The notes: generated from the letters alone by a model not told the origin. Positions 24,147-32,921 are shown, counted from the stretch's first letter. The stretch is 58,006 nt of DNA from an uncultured Muribaculaceae bacterium (GCA_947629175.1 CANRCT010000020.1:1-58006), one strand, 5' to 3'. Translations and numbers: made by a program.

Positions 24147-25064
24147 TCATGCTTGTTCGATGCCGAGTGCGCGGCAGATGATAGCCTGTCGGGCATAAAG
24201 TCCGTTGCGCGCCTGGTCGAAATAATAAGCTTTCGGATTGTCGTCGACATCCTGGTCGATCTCGGTGATGCGGGGGAGAGGATGGAGCACCTTGAGATTG
24301 TCCTTCGCGTCGGCCAGCATGGCGTTGCGCAGCGTGTAAAGGCTTTTTACCTTTTCGTATTCCATAATGTCGGTGAAGCGCTCGCGCTGCACGCGGGTCA
24401 TGTAAAGGATATCCGAAGAATTGATCACATCCGCCGAGAAGTCGGTGTGCTCGGTGTATCTGATGCCGTTGCGGTCGCAGAGCTCCTTGTATTCGTCGGG
24501 CATGCGCAGCTCCTCGCAGGCCACGAAGTGGAATGTCGGGTTGAAGTATCTCATGGCCTGGATCAGCGAGTGGACCGTGCGGCCATATTTCAGGTCGCCC
24601 ACCATCGTGATGGTCAGATCCTCGAGTTTGCCCTGGGTCTTGTAGATGGAGTAGAGGTCGAGCATCGTCTGCGACGGGTGCTGGTTGGCACCGTCGCCGG
24701 CGTTGATCACAGGCACGTCGGTCACTTCCGTGGCATATCGCGCCGCCCCTTCGAGATAATGGCGCATTACGATGAGATCCACGTAGTTGCTCACCATTTT
24801 TATCGTGTCTTTCAGGGTCTCACCCTTGGCGGAGCTGCTGGTGCTCGCATCCGAAAAACCGATCACGCGGCCACCGAGGCGGTTTACTGCCGTCTCAAAG
24901 CTCAGGCGTGTGCGTGTGGAAGGTTCGAAAAACAGTGTGGCGACAACCTTGCCGTCGAGCAGTCGGCGGTTGGGGTTCTCTTCGAAGCGTCGCGCTGATT
25001 CCAGAAGCTGGAGTATTTCGTCGCGGCTGATATCATCTATTGAAACGAGACTTTTGCTGTTCAT
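24147..25064 (-). CDS. pyrB: Aspartate carbamoyltransferase catalytic chain
   Basis: 305-aa catalytic subunit of the first committed step of pyrimidine synthesis. It contains [13 protein letters not shown] (carbamoyl-phosphate loop), [28 protein letters not shown] and VHSLIQAM, all standard for PyrB. It is followed by pyrI and a flavin reductase on the same strand. A complete Bacteroidetes promoter lies upstream. Confidence 0.97.
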   Translation of the reverse strand: MNSKSLVSIDDISRDEILQLLESARRFEENPNRRLLDGKVVATLFFEPSTRTRLSFETAVNRLGGRVIGFSDASTSSSAKGETLKDTIKMVSNYVDLIVMRHYLEGAARYATEVTDVPVINAGDGANQHPSQTMLDLYSIYKTQGKLEDLTITMVGDLKYGRTVHSLIQAMRYFNPTFHFVACEELRMPDEYKELCDRNGIRYTEHTDFSADVINSSDILYMTRVQRERFTDIMEYEKVKSLYTLRNAMLADAKDNLKVLHPLPRITEIDQDVDDNPKAYYFDQARNGLYARQAIICRALGIEQA

Positions 25065-25092
25065 GGCTCGCGTGTGATTGAAATGGTTTACG

Positions 25093-25124
25093 CAAAGTTA
25101 GCGGATTCCCGCGCCCCCTGCAAA
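25093..25124 (-). promoter_or_regulatory. pyrB promoter
   Basis: Minus strand TTTG (25121-25124), 20 bp, TAACTTTG (25093-25100): a near-perfect Bacteroidetes promoter, 28 bp from the pyrB ATG. The rest of the gap to 25203 contains a short inverted repeat, CAATAC-CTT-GTATTG (25156-25170), of unknown role. Confidence 0.7.
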
Positions 25125-25203
25125 TGTTCCGCCCGATTTTTTTCATCACTGCGATCAATACCTTGTATTGCCAAGGGTCATTTCCATTTTTCAGCCAAAA
25201 ACA

Positions 25204-25629
25204 CTAAAAATCATCATCCATCATATCGTAGTCGTCCTGTTCGTCAGGGAAATCATCGTATGGTTGAGAATCGCTCCCCGAAGTCCATTCATTCCCGGTG
25301 CTATGACGACCGATGCGGTTATAATCAATATCATAGTTTCCGTGATGCTGGTAGGAGCGATTAAAGCCTTTATTATCGCGCATGAATATATCCAGATCAT
25401 CGAGATCCTCGGAATTGCCCGAATCATCAATTGAATTATCACTGACATCTGTAACTGCATCATCAGGGGCTATTCCCACATCAAGATTGCCGTTCTGATA
25501 TTCACTGTTTCCGTCAACTGAAGCTCCTGCAACCTCAGCGTGCATATCATGCTCCGTTGTGGGCTTCCTGAATTTATCAAACAGCCAGCGAAACAAGAAA
25601 AACTCACCTATGTATTTCCAGAATTTCAT
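25204..25629 (-). CDS. Small strongly acidic protein closing the accessory operon
   Basis: 141 aa. A hydrophobic/basic start (MKFWKYIGEFFLFRWLFDKF) is followed by a hydrophilic, very Asp-rich region (SIDDSGNSEDLDDLDIF, then DDFPDEQDDYDMMDDDF at the C-terminus). I do not recognise a named family. It starts 2 bp behind the GIY-YIG gene. The acidic tail could mimic DNA or bind a basic partner, and the amphipathic N-terminus could touch the membrane; both are speculation. Confidence 0.7.
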   Translation of the reverse strand: MKFWKYIGEFFLFRWLFDKFRKPTTEHDMHAEVAGASVDGNSEYQNGNLDVGIAPDDAVTDVSDNSIDDSGNSEDLDDLDIFMRDNKGFNRSYQHHGNYDIDYNRIGRHSTGNEWTSGSDSQPYDDFPDEQDDYDMMDDDF

Positions 25630-25631
25630 GT

Positions 25632-26822
25632 CTAATGATAAATTATTTGTTGGAGTTGTGGATTATATTCAATTGATTTACCCGATATAATCCCATTAAC
25701 AGCCTCATTGATAACTCTAAATGGAACTATAAACCATTCTTTGGGATTGTGACCGTCCACAGTAACCTGTAATTGGACTGATGCAAAGAGTTTATGGATA
25801 AGGGATTCGAATGTTGATGATTTCACGTTATAGACTTTCCATGTAGCCACGACCTCGACATCAGCGCAAAGGTATGTGGGCTCGTTTTTTGCGTTAGCTA
25901 TTCGGCTTTCAACCGATGTAACGGTGAAACCGATTTTATAGAGGTCTTTGATGGCAGCTATCTCGGGACGAGTAGATTTTGATCGCAATACATAGATTGT
26001 ACCACTCTCAACGTCCTTATCAGTAATAGTGAAGCACTGCTCAAATTCTTCATCGGTCATGTCGGAACAATCAACAACGGAATACCCGGTAACAGATAGG
26101 TTCTTTGCGATAGTCTTATATTTTATGTCAGACTCAGCACCGTTCTCATATATAACCCTTGTGCGTCCATCTCGATCTCCGTGCTTATTCACACCCTCAT
26201 CTTCAAAGGCTGCGAGATATGCAATCATACCATTATCAACAAAGAAGGAGCCAACTTTAAGGTTTTTGACACTGAATTTGATAAGACAATATCTGCCCGA
26301 TTTCAACCCGAGTTGAATCTCCTTAAAGCTTTCGGCGTACTTGTCGAAGTCCTCGCAAGGGCGACGTTTGCCGATATACTCGGCTTCTTTACGGGCTTCA
26401 AGGCGTTGGTGCATATATTCGGGTATGTCAAACAGCCCGAGGTCATTACCCGCCTCAATATCAGCGAGCAATGGATCGTTAAGAATAGCTTCAAGCTGTT
26501 CTTCTTCCGTCAGCTCGCGTTGATATTCAGGCAAAGGTTCTTCCACCGTCTGAACAGGCTGTGGAAGAATACCGATGTCATCAAACGGGCGGCAACGCTC
26601 AATCTTTTTCTCGCTTTTAAGTATGCCGGTCCATTTGTGAAAAAGAGAGGCTTCCGCCGGAATGTCCCCGGGCAGTCGGCCATTGGTTTCGTAGAAAGTC
26701 AATATCTCCTGAAAGCCGGCTATAAGGCGGTCGCTCGACGTGGTGCGCTTTTTCGGTGCGGTAACATCTGCCAAAAGCGGATCTTCAAAAATCTTTTCAA
26801 ATTCCTTATCCCAGTTTATCAT
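25632..26822 (-). CDS. GIY-YIG nuclease (T5orf172/MUG113-like) with duplicated N-terminal motif
   Basis: 396 aa. The C-terminal catalytic domain shows TIYVL (275-279), LYKIGFT (294-300), the following Arg in ESRIANAK (307) and Glu339 in TFESLIHKLF: the GIY, YIG, Arg and Glu landmarks of GIY-YIG nucleases, close to the T5orf172/MUG113 type. The N-terminal half contains two copies of a short element: DPLLADV at 14-20 and DPLLADI at 116-122. Each is followed by an Arg-Pro motif (ERCRPFDD, 75-82, and GKRRPCEDF, 151-159). The ATG overlaps the helicase stop by 4 bp. It would be the cleaving component of the operon. Confidence 0.86.
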   Translation of the reverse strand: MINWDKEFEKIFEDPLLADVTAPKKRTTSSDRLIAGFQEILTFYETNGRLPGDIPAEASLFHKWTGILKSEKKIERCRPFDDIGILPQPVQTVEEPLPEYQRELTEEEQLEAILNDPLLADIEAGNDLGLFDIPEYMHQRLEARKEAEYIGKRRPCEDFDKYAESFKEIQLGLKSGRYCLIKFSVKNLKVGSFFVDNGMIAYLAAFEDEGVNKHGDRDGRTRVIYENGAESDIKYKTIAKNLSVTGYSVVDCSDMTDEEFEQCFTITDKDVESGTIYVLRSKSTRPEIAAIKDLYKIGFTVTSVESRIANAKNEPTYLCADVEVVATWKVYNVKSSTFESLIHKLFASVQLQVTVDGHNPKEWFIVPFRVINEAVNGIISGKSIEYNPQLQQIIYH

Positions 26823-28795
26823 TGTTGCTGTGCGAGTTTATGACGTTTGAGTTGGCGTAGGTGTTCGATAGCCATAGCGATGCGGCGAGCCAACGGGTCG
26901 CCGTCGGTAATCTCCGGCTTTGTTTTGCCCGGATTTTCCTCGCGCCACTTGGGAAGATACTTGGTGAAAAGCAGTATTGCCTCTTCATCAGTAAGTTTCT
27001 CTGAACGTTTATCCTCGATAACATACTGAATGGTGCGCAGCACCTCGGGGGTAAGCGATTTGCTGACAACCTCGTAAGCGCGTTGGAAAGGATTGATTTC
27101 GGCAATAAGATTTATGTCAAGGTCATTGAGATTAACGAACTTGTTTGCAATCTTGATGAATTTATTGCCGGAATCGTCGGGCCCAATAACCTGCTCGCCT
27201 TGTGTGGCGATAGTCAGGATTGTGTGTTTTGCAACCGCATCGACATCGTCCTCTGACAAGTCGGGATATGTTTCGCGGATAATCTTGGGGATATAGACCT
27301 CGGTAATCATCTCGGTCATTCCTTCACCGATTATAGCTTCACGTATATTCTTATCGGAGAGCGTAGTGGCAACGAGGGTATCAAGATCGTTCTCAACTAT
27401 AGCTTTGGTTTTGTCGTTGAGTTCAGGCAGACCTTTGACCTCGATAACGTGGTCATCCTCGTCCGGCTTCTTCGGCTTATCAGGCGTGTCTTCATCGTCG
27501 ACCTTGGTCTTGAAATTCCATTTGGGAGCCATAACCTGCTCCATTAGCAATGACGCGGATATTGCTTTGAGAAAATCGTTGACTGCCATTGAAACATCAT
27601 CCTGCGCCGCGTCGGGGCAAGGGATAAGGTTCGTGAATTGCGCGTGGTTTTTGCCCTCGCAGTCGCGGGTGCAACGTCCGATGATTTGTACAACCTCAGT
27701 TAGAGAAGCACGTATGCCGATGGTAATGCAGTGCTCGCACCACTCCCAGTCGAAACCCTCTTTGGCTGTGCCGAGTGCGATAAGGATGTCGAGCGAGTCG
27801 CGGCTGTTCATTCGTTGCAGATATGACTGCAATGCATCGCGCTGTTCTTTGCTGTCTTCTACAAGGTCACCGACGGTGAGAATACGGCCATCGGCAGTTT
27901 TCACCTTGTAGAGATAGTTGTTATAGTCGCGGTCGACAATCTCACCGATATATTTGATAATTTCTGCCACCTGGTCGTGCTTATTCATGAACGCCCCGGT
28001 CTTGCTGTTGGGATGGGGAATATGGATAAGCGTTTTCTTGTGAGTATCGAGTACATCGGGAATGGCAGTAAGGTAATTACCTTGGAAGAAACTGTAGCCG
28101 ATACCGAGACTTTTCAGCCATTTATAACCGTTGAGCTGCTGATAGTAGTTATAGTTGATGGTCGGCTGAAACATAGCCTCGTCTTCTGGGCGCATCACAG
28201 GTACGGCATCACCACGGAAGTATGAGCCGGTCATAGCGAGAATATGAGCCGAAGTTTCGTTGAGAAGTCGGCGTATCAGTGTGCCGAGGCGGTTGTCCTC
28301 GTCAGCTGAACCGTGGTGAAACTCGTCTATACCAAAGAAAACATTGTCGAGTTTTCGGGCATCAATACCGTTGAGCGAATTAAGTAGCGTGGCATGAGTG
28401 CAGACGAGTTTTGTAGCGGTGGGATGATCGAGAAATTCTCTGACAATCGACTTCTTGGAGTTCTCGCTTCCGGCATTGAGGCAAAGGTTCCAATAAGGGG
28501 CAACGTTCCAGTCTGCAAAAAATCCGAACTTCTTCAAGGGGGTGTCCTTGAAGCTTCGACCGATATTTTGCTGAGGAACGGCCACGATTACTTTCTTCAC
28601 ACCTTGATTGGCGAGTTTATCAAGAGCCACAAACATCATGGCTCGGCTCTTGCCCGATGCAGGTGGTGCCTTGACGAGCAAGTGCTGACGATGGCGTTGG
28701 CCATAAACCATAGCTTGCATTTCGCGCATACCGAGCGCATCAGTATTGCTTGACTTGCTAGTTTGGGCATATTGAACTTCAACAAGGTTACTCAT
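26819..28795 (-). CDS. DEAD/DEAH-like superfamily 2 helicase
   Basis: 658 aa. Motif I is PPASGKS (44-50), motif II is the unusual DEFHH (157-161), motif III-like AMTGSYFRGD (187-196), and motif VI QIIGRCTRDC. A Q-motif-like MREMQ precedes motif I. The C-terminal ~250 residues after the helicase core have no recognisable domain. The overall form is that of the restriction-type (ResIII) helicases that move on DNA. It starts 7 bp behind the DUF2971 gene and overlaps the GIY-YIG gene by 4 bp. Confidence 0.88.
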   Translation of the reverse strand: MSNLVEVQYAQTSKSSNTDALGMREMQAMVYGQRHRQHLLVKAPPASGKSRAMMFVALDKLANQGVKKVIVAVPQQNIGRSFKDTPLKKFGFFADWNVAPYWNLCLNAGSENSKKSIVREFLDHPTATKLVCTHATLLNSLNGIDARKLDNVFFGIDEFHHGSADEDNRLGTLIRRLLNETSAHILAMTGSYFRGDAVPVMRPEDEAMFQPTINYNYYQQLNGYKWLKSLGIGYSFFQGNYLTAIPDVLDTHKKTLIHIPHPNSKTGAFMNKHDQVAEIIKYIGEIVDRDYNNYLYKVKTADGRILTVGDLVEDSKEQRDALQSYLQRMNSRDSLDILIALGTAKEGFDWEWCEHCITIGIRASLTEVVQIIGRCTRDCEGKNHAQFTNLIPCPDAAQDDVSMAVNDFLKAISASLLMEQVMAPKWNFKTKVDDEDTPDKPKKPDEDDHVIEVKGLPELNDKTKAIVENDLDTLVATTLSDKNIREAIIGEGMTEMITEVYIPKIIRETYPDLSEDDVDAVAKHTILTIATQGEQVIGPDDSGNKFIKIANKFVNLNDLDINLIAEINPFQRAYEVVSKSLTPEVLRTIQYVIEDKRSEKLTDEEAILLFTKYLPKWREENPGKTKPEITDGDPLARRIAMAIEHLRQLKRHKLAQQQ

Positions 28796-28802
28796 ATATA
28801 AC

Positions 28803-29636
28803 TCAGTTACGATATGGGATTTCAGACTCGATTATATTATCAGCCAAATGTCTAAGCCCTTTAGACATAAAGAATAAACGCAAAGTATTAATATTGCGTT
28901 TATCACAATCCGGTCCTATGGTTATTGATTTAAGTGAATCCAATGGAAGTTTTATTATCGTATAAGGGGTAAGTATGTCATTTATAACCCTAAACTTAGG
29001 CGTTTTACAATTTGTAATTAAGCGAGTTTCCTTTTCATAACTGTATATGCCATTTTTTATGCGGGCTGCAATTACACCAATAGCTTCTAATGAACGTACT
29101 AAATCGTAATCTCTTTGAGGTATATCAAATGGAGGCTGACCTAATTTAGAGAAGAATAACTCCATCCCTTCTTGAATAGTATTCACTATTGAGTCATAAT
29201 CCTTTTCACAATTATAAATACAGTCACTCAAATCACAATTTTCAGACTTGATTTGATTGTGATCAAGTCCTAAAACGACGCCCCTTCCTTCATTTCCATA
29301 CATCCTCCACATATTGATATTATCACAATTCCGAGAGAATGATATAGCATACGCAATACCTAAATTACTACTTATTGCGGAACCAATAAGCATCATATCT
29401 TTTAGATTTTCACAATCTAAAATTACCTTCGCCCTATCTTTTAGAATTGGGCACGAAATATTCTCGATAGCATCTTTTATAAGATCAATGCCTTCGGAAA
29501 TCTCTCGCGGATCATTCATATACGCGCAATTTGTTGCCCAAAAAGTTAAGTACGGGGTTTCTGGAGTATAGCCGTCAAATATACACTTGACAACTTCTAA
29601 AGACGTATAATGGTATAGTTGATATTCGTCATTCAT
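28803..29636 (-). CDS. DUF2971 protein
   Basis: 277 aa with the DUF2971 landmarks: YQLYHYTSLE at the N-terminus, FWATNCAYMNDPREI, AISFSRNCDNINMWRMYG and a later YEKETRLI segment. Function is unknown; DUF2971 genes are common passengers in defence and phage-related loci. The gene is clearly richer in A+T than its neighbours. It is nevertheless stitched into the operon, overlapping the methyltransferase stop by 4 bp and ending 7 bp before the helicase. Confidence 0.85.
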   Translation of the reverse strand: MNDEYQLYHYTSLEVVKCIFDGYTPETPYLTFWATNCAYMNDPREISEGIDLIKDAIENISCPILKDRAKVILDCENLKDMMLIGSAISSNLGIAYAISFSRNCDNINMWRMYGNEGRGVVLGLDHNQIKSENCDLSDCIYNCEKDYDSIVNTIQEGMELFFSKLGQPPFDIPQRDYDLVRSLEAIGVIAARIKNGIYSYEKETRLITNCKTPKFRVINDILTPYTIIKLPLDSLKSITIGPDCDKRNINTLRLFFMSKGLRHLADNIIESEIPYRN

Positions 29637-32374
29637 TTCTTGATCATTTTAGCATAGAGTTTGAAAAGGTGTTCGAGGCGTTCTTCGTCGGAAGTGAACG
29701 GCTCGGGGCGGTAGATGCGCTCCACGGCGAGGTCAAGTTGATGGTGAGCCTCGCGCAGTTCCTCTGGCATGGATTCGGGATTATACATTTCGCCAAGCGT
29801 CATATCGAAGTTCTCGTCACGAATATTGAGGATGTTCTGCGCAAGACGCTCCAATTCCTCTTTCTCAGCTGTTGTCAGCTTAGGGAAAGGGAATGAGTCA
29901 TAAACTAAGTTTGAGTATCTGTAGTCATTCTTTAGCTTTCCTCCAATAGCAGAAAGCCAAATTGTGTGCATACGATTGGCTAATAGAGCAAAAGTGAGCA
30001 ACGAAGCACCATATATAACTTGTGTAGAATCTGATGCAATAGTATTTGAGTCAACGAAACCGATGGGTATGTATTGGCGTCTTTCAGACGATACACGTGG
30101 CACTAAAAGCGCTTTGCCGTCACGATGTGCTCGCTGTCTGAACATATGAGGATATTCTGCGGCTTCGACTGTTGAAGCTGCTACACTATTGTTTCTGAAT
30201 TCTGCAACTGCTTCTATCCGAGTTTTTAAGGGTGGGAATTCCTCGGCTTCCTCACGTTCGTTTTCTCCTATCCAAATGCAATAACGTGTATCTCCATTGA
30301 TAAAGCTATCAGAACCTTGATAGAACCGAATAAATTTATCTGATTCGGGATAGTCGGCAAGGATTTTCTCTCGTTCCTGTGGCGTTAAGATTAGATTACC
30401 TCCATCAGTGGGCTTATTCCCGAACACCATTTTGGGAAGATTAGATATAGGATTCTTTCTCCGCTCAATAATGATTTCCGGTGCAGCTAATAAATATCCA
30501 TTGATATGCTCGCAACTTTGTATGGATTTTTTGCTAACAAGTTTCTTATTCTCTTTGCTTCTGTTTGCGAGTCCAATAATTACTACTATTACCGCAGCCT
30601 TAGCTTTCGCATTGTTACTCCATTTGAATGATTGATATGCAAAATTTATTTCGACATTTTTGGCAAAAATATTCGGCCATAACAGTGCAACACTGTCTCC
30701 TTGGCATATTGAATTGGTTGACACAAAAGCGCATTTTGCATTGCATCCACTTATATACTTGGCACCTTGATAAAACCATGAGGCGATATAATCAAGATTT
30801 TTATAATTCTTGAAGTGGCCACAGACTACTTCAAGATCTTCTTTTTGGTTTTCATCTTGCATGGAACTACCGAGATATGGCGGGTTGCCCATGATATAAA
30901 CTTCATCATCGGTGGTGTGGGGGCAGACAGTGTTCCAGTCGAGCCGACAGGCGTTGCCGCAGACTATATGGCCGGAAGGCTTTAACGGCAGAGTTTCGGG
31001 GAGGACATATAGTTCTTCCTGAAACTTGACGTTCATCTGATGCTCGGCGAGCCACATTGAGAGTGTGGCAGTTTCAGCGGCATACTCGTCGAGTTCGATG
31101 CCGTAGAACTGCGTGAGCGTGATGTTGGGAAATGGCAGTAATGCCATGCCGGTTATTTCGCGCATCGCTTTCCAAATGCGTATTTCAAGCTCGCGCAGTC
31201 GCTTATAGGTGATGATAAGGAAGTTACCGCTACCGCACGCCGGGTCAAAGAATTTAATCTTTGACAGGCGTATGAGCAGATTGCGCAGTCGCTGTGAAGC
31301 GCGGTCGTGATTGACTTTCTTTGCTATCTTGTCGCGGGCTTCGGCGCAAGCAGCCTCAAATTCTTCTTCGAGGGCATCGAGGAAAAGTGGACGTATAACC
31401 TTTTCGATGTTCGGCACCGATGTGTAGTGCATACCGAGACCTGCGCGATGTTCCGGCGTTACGACCGCCTGAATCATCGAGCCGAAGATGTCGGGATTGA
31501 TTTCGCGCCAGTTGTATTCGCCACAGTTGAGAATCAGAGTGCGTGCACGGCGAGAAAGAACGGGGATGGGATAACGTTCGCGGAACAGACCGCCATTGAC
31601 ATACGGAAATACCTCGTAGAGCTTCGGGAGGGTCGCGAGCACTTGAGTGTCGTTGGTAGACATGGCAAGAAACGCACGGTCGATGAACTCGCCGAGATCT
31701 GAACCGTCCTCTTTTGTATGAGTCTTGAGCGTGTTGGTAAACAGGTTGTCTTCGGGGAAAAGACCGGTATCTTCGGCAAAGAAGCAGAAAAGCAGACGCG
31801 ACATAAACACGTTGAGCGCATGAACGGTCTGCGGGTCGCGTATATCGTTATAGCGGCGAATATCGTCGAAGAGCTTCGCCATCAATTCAGCAGACTTGAC
31901 ATCGGCCTCTGCTTCTTGGGTGAACTGTATTTTCTCGATACCTGCAAGGGGCGTGAAAAATTCAAAGTCTTTCCAAAGGAGGTCGATGCGGTTCTCGTAC
32001 CAGTCGTTTTCTTTGGGGTCGTATGCCACAACCATTACGCCATTGCTCACGATGTAGAGACGCGGAGAGTGCTTTGCAATCTTCGCATCATCGCGCATAT
32101 CGTTGATAATATCATACATCGCCGAGCAGTTGCCGTCGAGGGTATTGACAGCAACCGGGCGATATGCGACAAGATTCTTGATAAGGATAGTTTCGCCATC
32201 CTTGGCAAGATTGCCGGGGCCGTCCTTTGTACGGCGTATCTGACCGTCGCCATATCCGGCGAAGACGCGCAGGAGATCATAAATGAACTCCGTCGCCGAT
32301 GTTCCGCGCTTACCAAGCAGCTCCAGTTCATCGGTAGCCTGAACCTGTGAATATGATTTGGTTTTCTTTGCCAT
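29633..32374 (-). CDS. MmeI-like class I DNA methyltransferase
   Basis: 913 aa. The N-terminal and helical spacer regions (1-370) match MmeI-like proteins. The methyltransferase core has motif I FFDPACGSGNFL (375-386), GIELDEYAAETA (425-436) and motif IV NPPY (497-500), indicating N6-adenine (or N4-cytosine) methylation. Residues ~500-780 form the target-recognition region, followed by the typical C-terminal SDSFPFP-like segment (YDSFPFPKL). In MmeI the N-terminus carries a PD-(D/E)xK nuclease. Here I cannot find a D...ExK motif (the corresponding stretch reads ETILIKNLV), so the protein is probably a methyltransferase only. DNA for the recognition region is noticeably AT-richer than the rest of the gene. 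Confidence 0.9.
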   Translation of the reverse strand: MAKKTKSYSQVQATDELELLGKRGTSATEFIYDLLRVFAGYGDGQIRRTKDGPGNLAKDGETILIKNLVAYRPVAVNTLDGNCSAMYDIINDMRDDAKIAKHSPRLYIVSNGVMVVAYDPKENDWYENRIDLLWKDFEFFTPLAGIEKIQFTQEAEADVKSAELMAKLFDDIRRYNDIRDPQTVHALNVFMSRLLFCFFAEDTGLFPEDNLFTNTLKTHTKEDGSDLGEFIDRAFLAMSTNDTQVLATLPKLYEVFPYVNGGLFRERYPIPVLSRRARTLILNCGEYNWREINPDIFGSMIQAVVTPEHRAGLGMHYTSVPNIEKVIRPLFLDALEEEFEAACAEARDKIAKKVNHDRASQRLRNLLIRLSKIKFFDPACGSGNFLIITYKRLRELEIRIWKAMREITGMALLPFPNITLTQFYGIELDEYAAETATLSMWLAEHQMNVKFQEELYVLPETLPLKPSGHIVCGNACRLDWNTVCPHTTDDEVYIMGNPPYLGSSMQDENQKEDLEVVCGHFKNYKNLDYIASWFYQGAKYISGCNAKCAFVSTNSICQGDSVALLWPNIFAKNVEINFAYQSFKWSNNAKAKAAVIVVIIGLANRSKENKKLVSKKSIQSCEHINGYLLAAPEIIIERRKNPISNLPKMVFGNKPTDGGNLILTPQEREKILADYPESDKFIRFYQGSDSFINGDTRYCIWIGENEREEAEEFPPLKTRIEAVAEFRNNSVAASTVEAAEYPHMFRQRAHRDGKALLVPRVSSERRQYIPIGFVDSNTIASDSTQVIYGASLLTFALLANRMHTIWLSAIGGKLKNDYRYSNLVYDSFPFPKLTTAEKEELERLAQNILNIRDENFDMTLGEMYNPESMPEELREAHHQLDLAVERIYRPEPFTSDEERLEHLFKLYAKMIKK

Positions 32375-32378
32375 GACT

Positions 32379-32600
32379 TTATGCGACTTTGCCGGTTTCT
32401 ATTTCGGATTTTAGGAACTGGAAGATATAGACTGCTCCCTGATAGTAGAGGCCACATTCGGGGTCGTTGAGTTTGGCGAAGGTAGCTGATGAATACAGCT
32501 CATCAAGGGCGCGGTGTATGTCCCAGCCATATTCCGCCATAAGCATTTCAGCAAGTTCTGCCGCAAGGCATTCTATCTGAAACTGTATGTCTGGTGTCAT
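32379..32600 (-). CDS. Small protein linked to DUF3791
   Basis: 73 aa, soluble, starting MTPDIQFQIECLAAELAEML, with the pattern ALDELYSSATFAKLNDPECG and GAVYIFQFLK. Small proteins of this look regularly accompany DUF3791 genes in Bacteroidetes; the function is unknown. It overlaps the DUF3791 gene by 4 bp upstream and ends 4 bp before the methyltransferase start. Confidence 0.78.
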   Translation of the reverse strand: MTPDIQFQIECLAAELAEMLMAEYGWDIHRALDELYSSATFAKLNDPECGLYYQGAVYIFQFLKSEIETGKVA

Positions 32601-32821
32601 ATCTTACCTCCTTCCCGTTGGCAAATGACCTGAAGGTCTGAAACTGCATCGTCAATAGAGAGGGTATGTTCGGCGGCATAGCAGTCGAGAAGGAAATCTA
32701 TGCCTGTGAAACGGCGCAAATATGCGTATGCCTGCATATTGGAGAGCTGATACCGCTGGGCGAAAGCTCCTACACAAGCCACTACATATTCAATTCTATC
32801 AAATATTTCTTTCTTGTCCAT
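32597..32821 (-). CDS. DUF3791 protein
   Basis: 74 aa with the DUF3791 pattern: IEYVVACVGAFAQRYQLSN, AYAYLRRFTGIDFLLDCYAAEHTLS and DAVSDLQVICQREGG. DUF3791 genes are often paired with DUF3990 (ADP-ribosyltransferase-like) genes in what look like toxin-antitoxin loci; no DUF3990 gene is present here. It begins 2 bp behind the stop of the HTH fragment and overlaps the next gene by 4 bp. Confidence 0.85.
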   Translation of the reverse strand: MDKKEIFDRIEYVVACVGAFAQRYQLSNMQAYAYLRRFTGIDFLLDCYAAEHTLSIDDAVSDLQVICQREGGKI

Positions 32822-32823
32822 GA

Positions 32824-32910
32824 CTATGCTTTGTTGCTCACAATTAAATCTTTAACATCAATATCAAGTAATTCTGAAATCCTTACAAGCGTGTCAGTCA
32901 AAGGTCGCAT
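32824..32910 (-). pseudogene. C-terminal fragment of an XRE-like (C-protein type) regulator
   Basis: A 28-codon frame beginning MRPLTDTLVRISELLDIDVK and ending DLIVSNKA. It reads like the last two helices of short XRE regulators that often precede restriction-modification genes in Bacteroidetes. The DNA-binding helix-turn-helix is missing and I cannot find it in any frame upstream. A TATCTTTG box lies 11 bp before the ATG, so the fragment may be transcribed as the leader of the operon. Confidence 0.55.
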
Positions 32911-32921
32911 TGATGTTATAG

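Noticed and set aside
24153-24998. 281-codon plus-strand open frame
   Set aside because: Antisense to the clearly real pyrB; no recognisable protein features.
25156-25170. Inverted repeat CAATAC-CTT-GTATTG as terminator of the accessory operon
   Set aside because: The stem is short and no T run follows on the minus strand, so neither a terminator nor an operator can be claimed.
31718-32350. Plus-strand open frame within the methyltransferase gene
   Set aside because: Antisense to an intact, motif-bearing methyltransferase.
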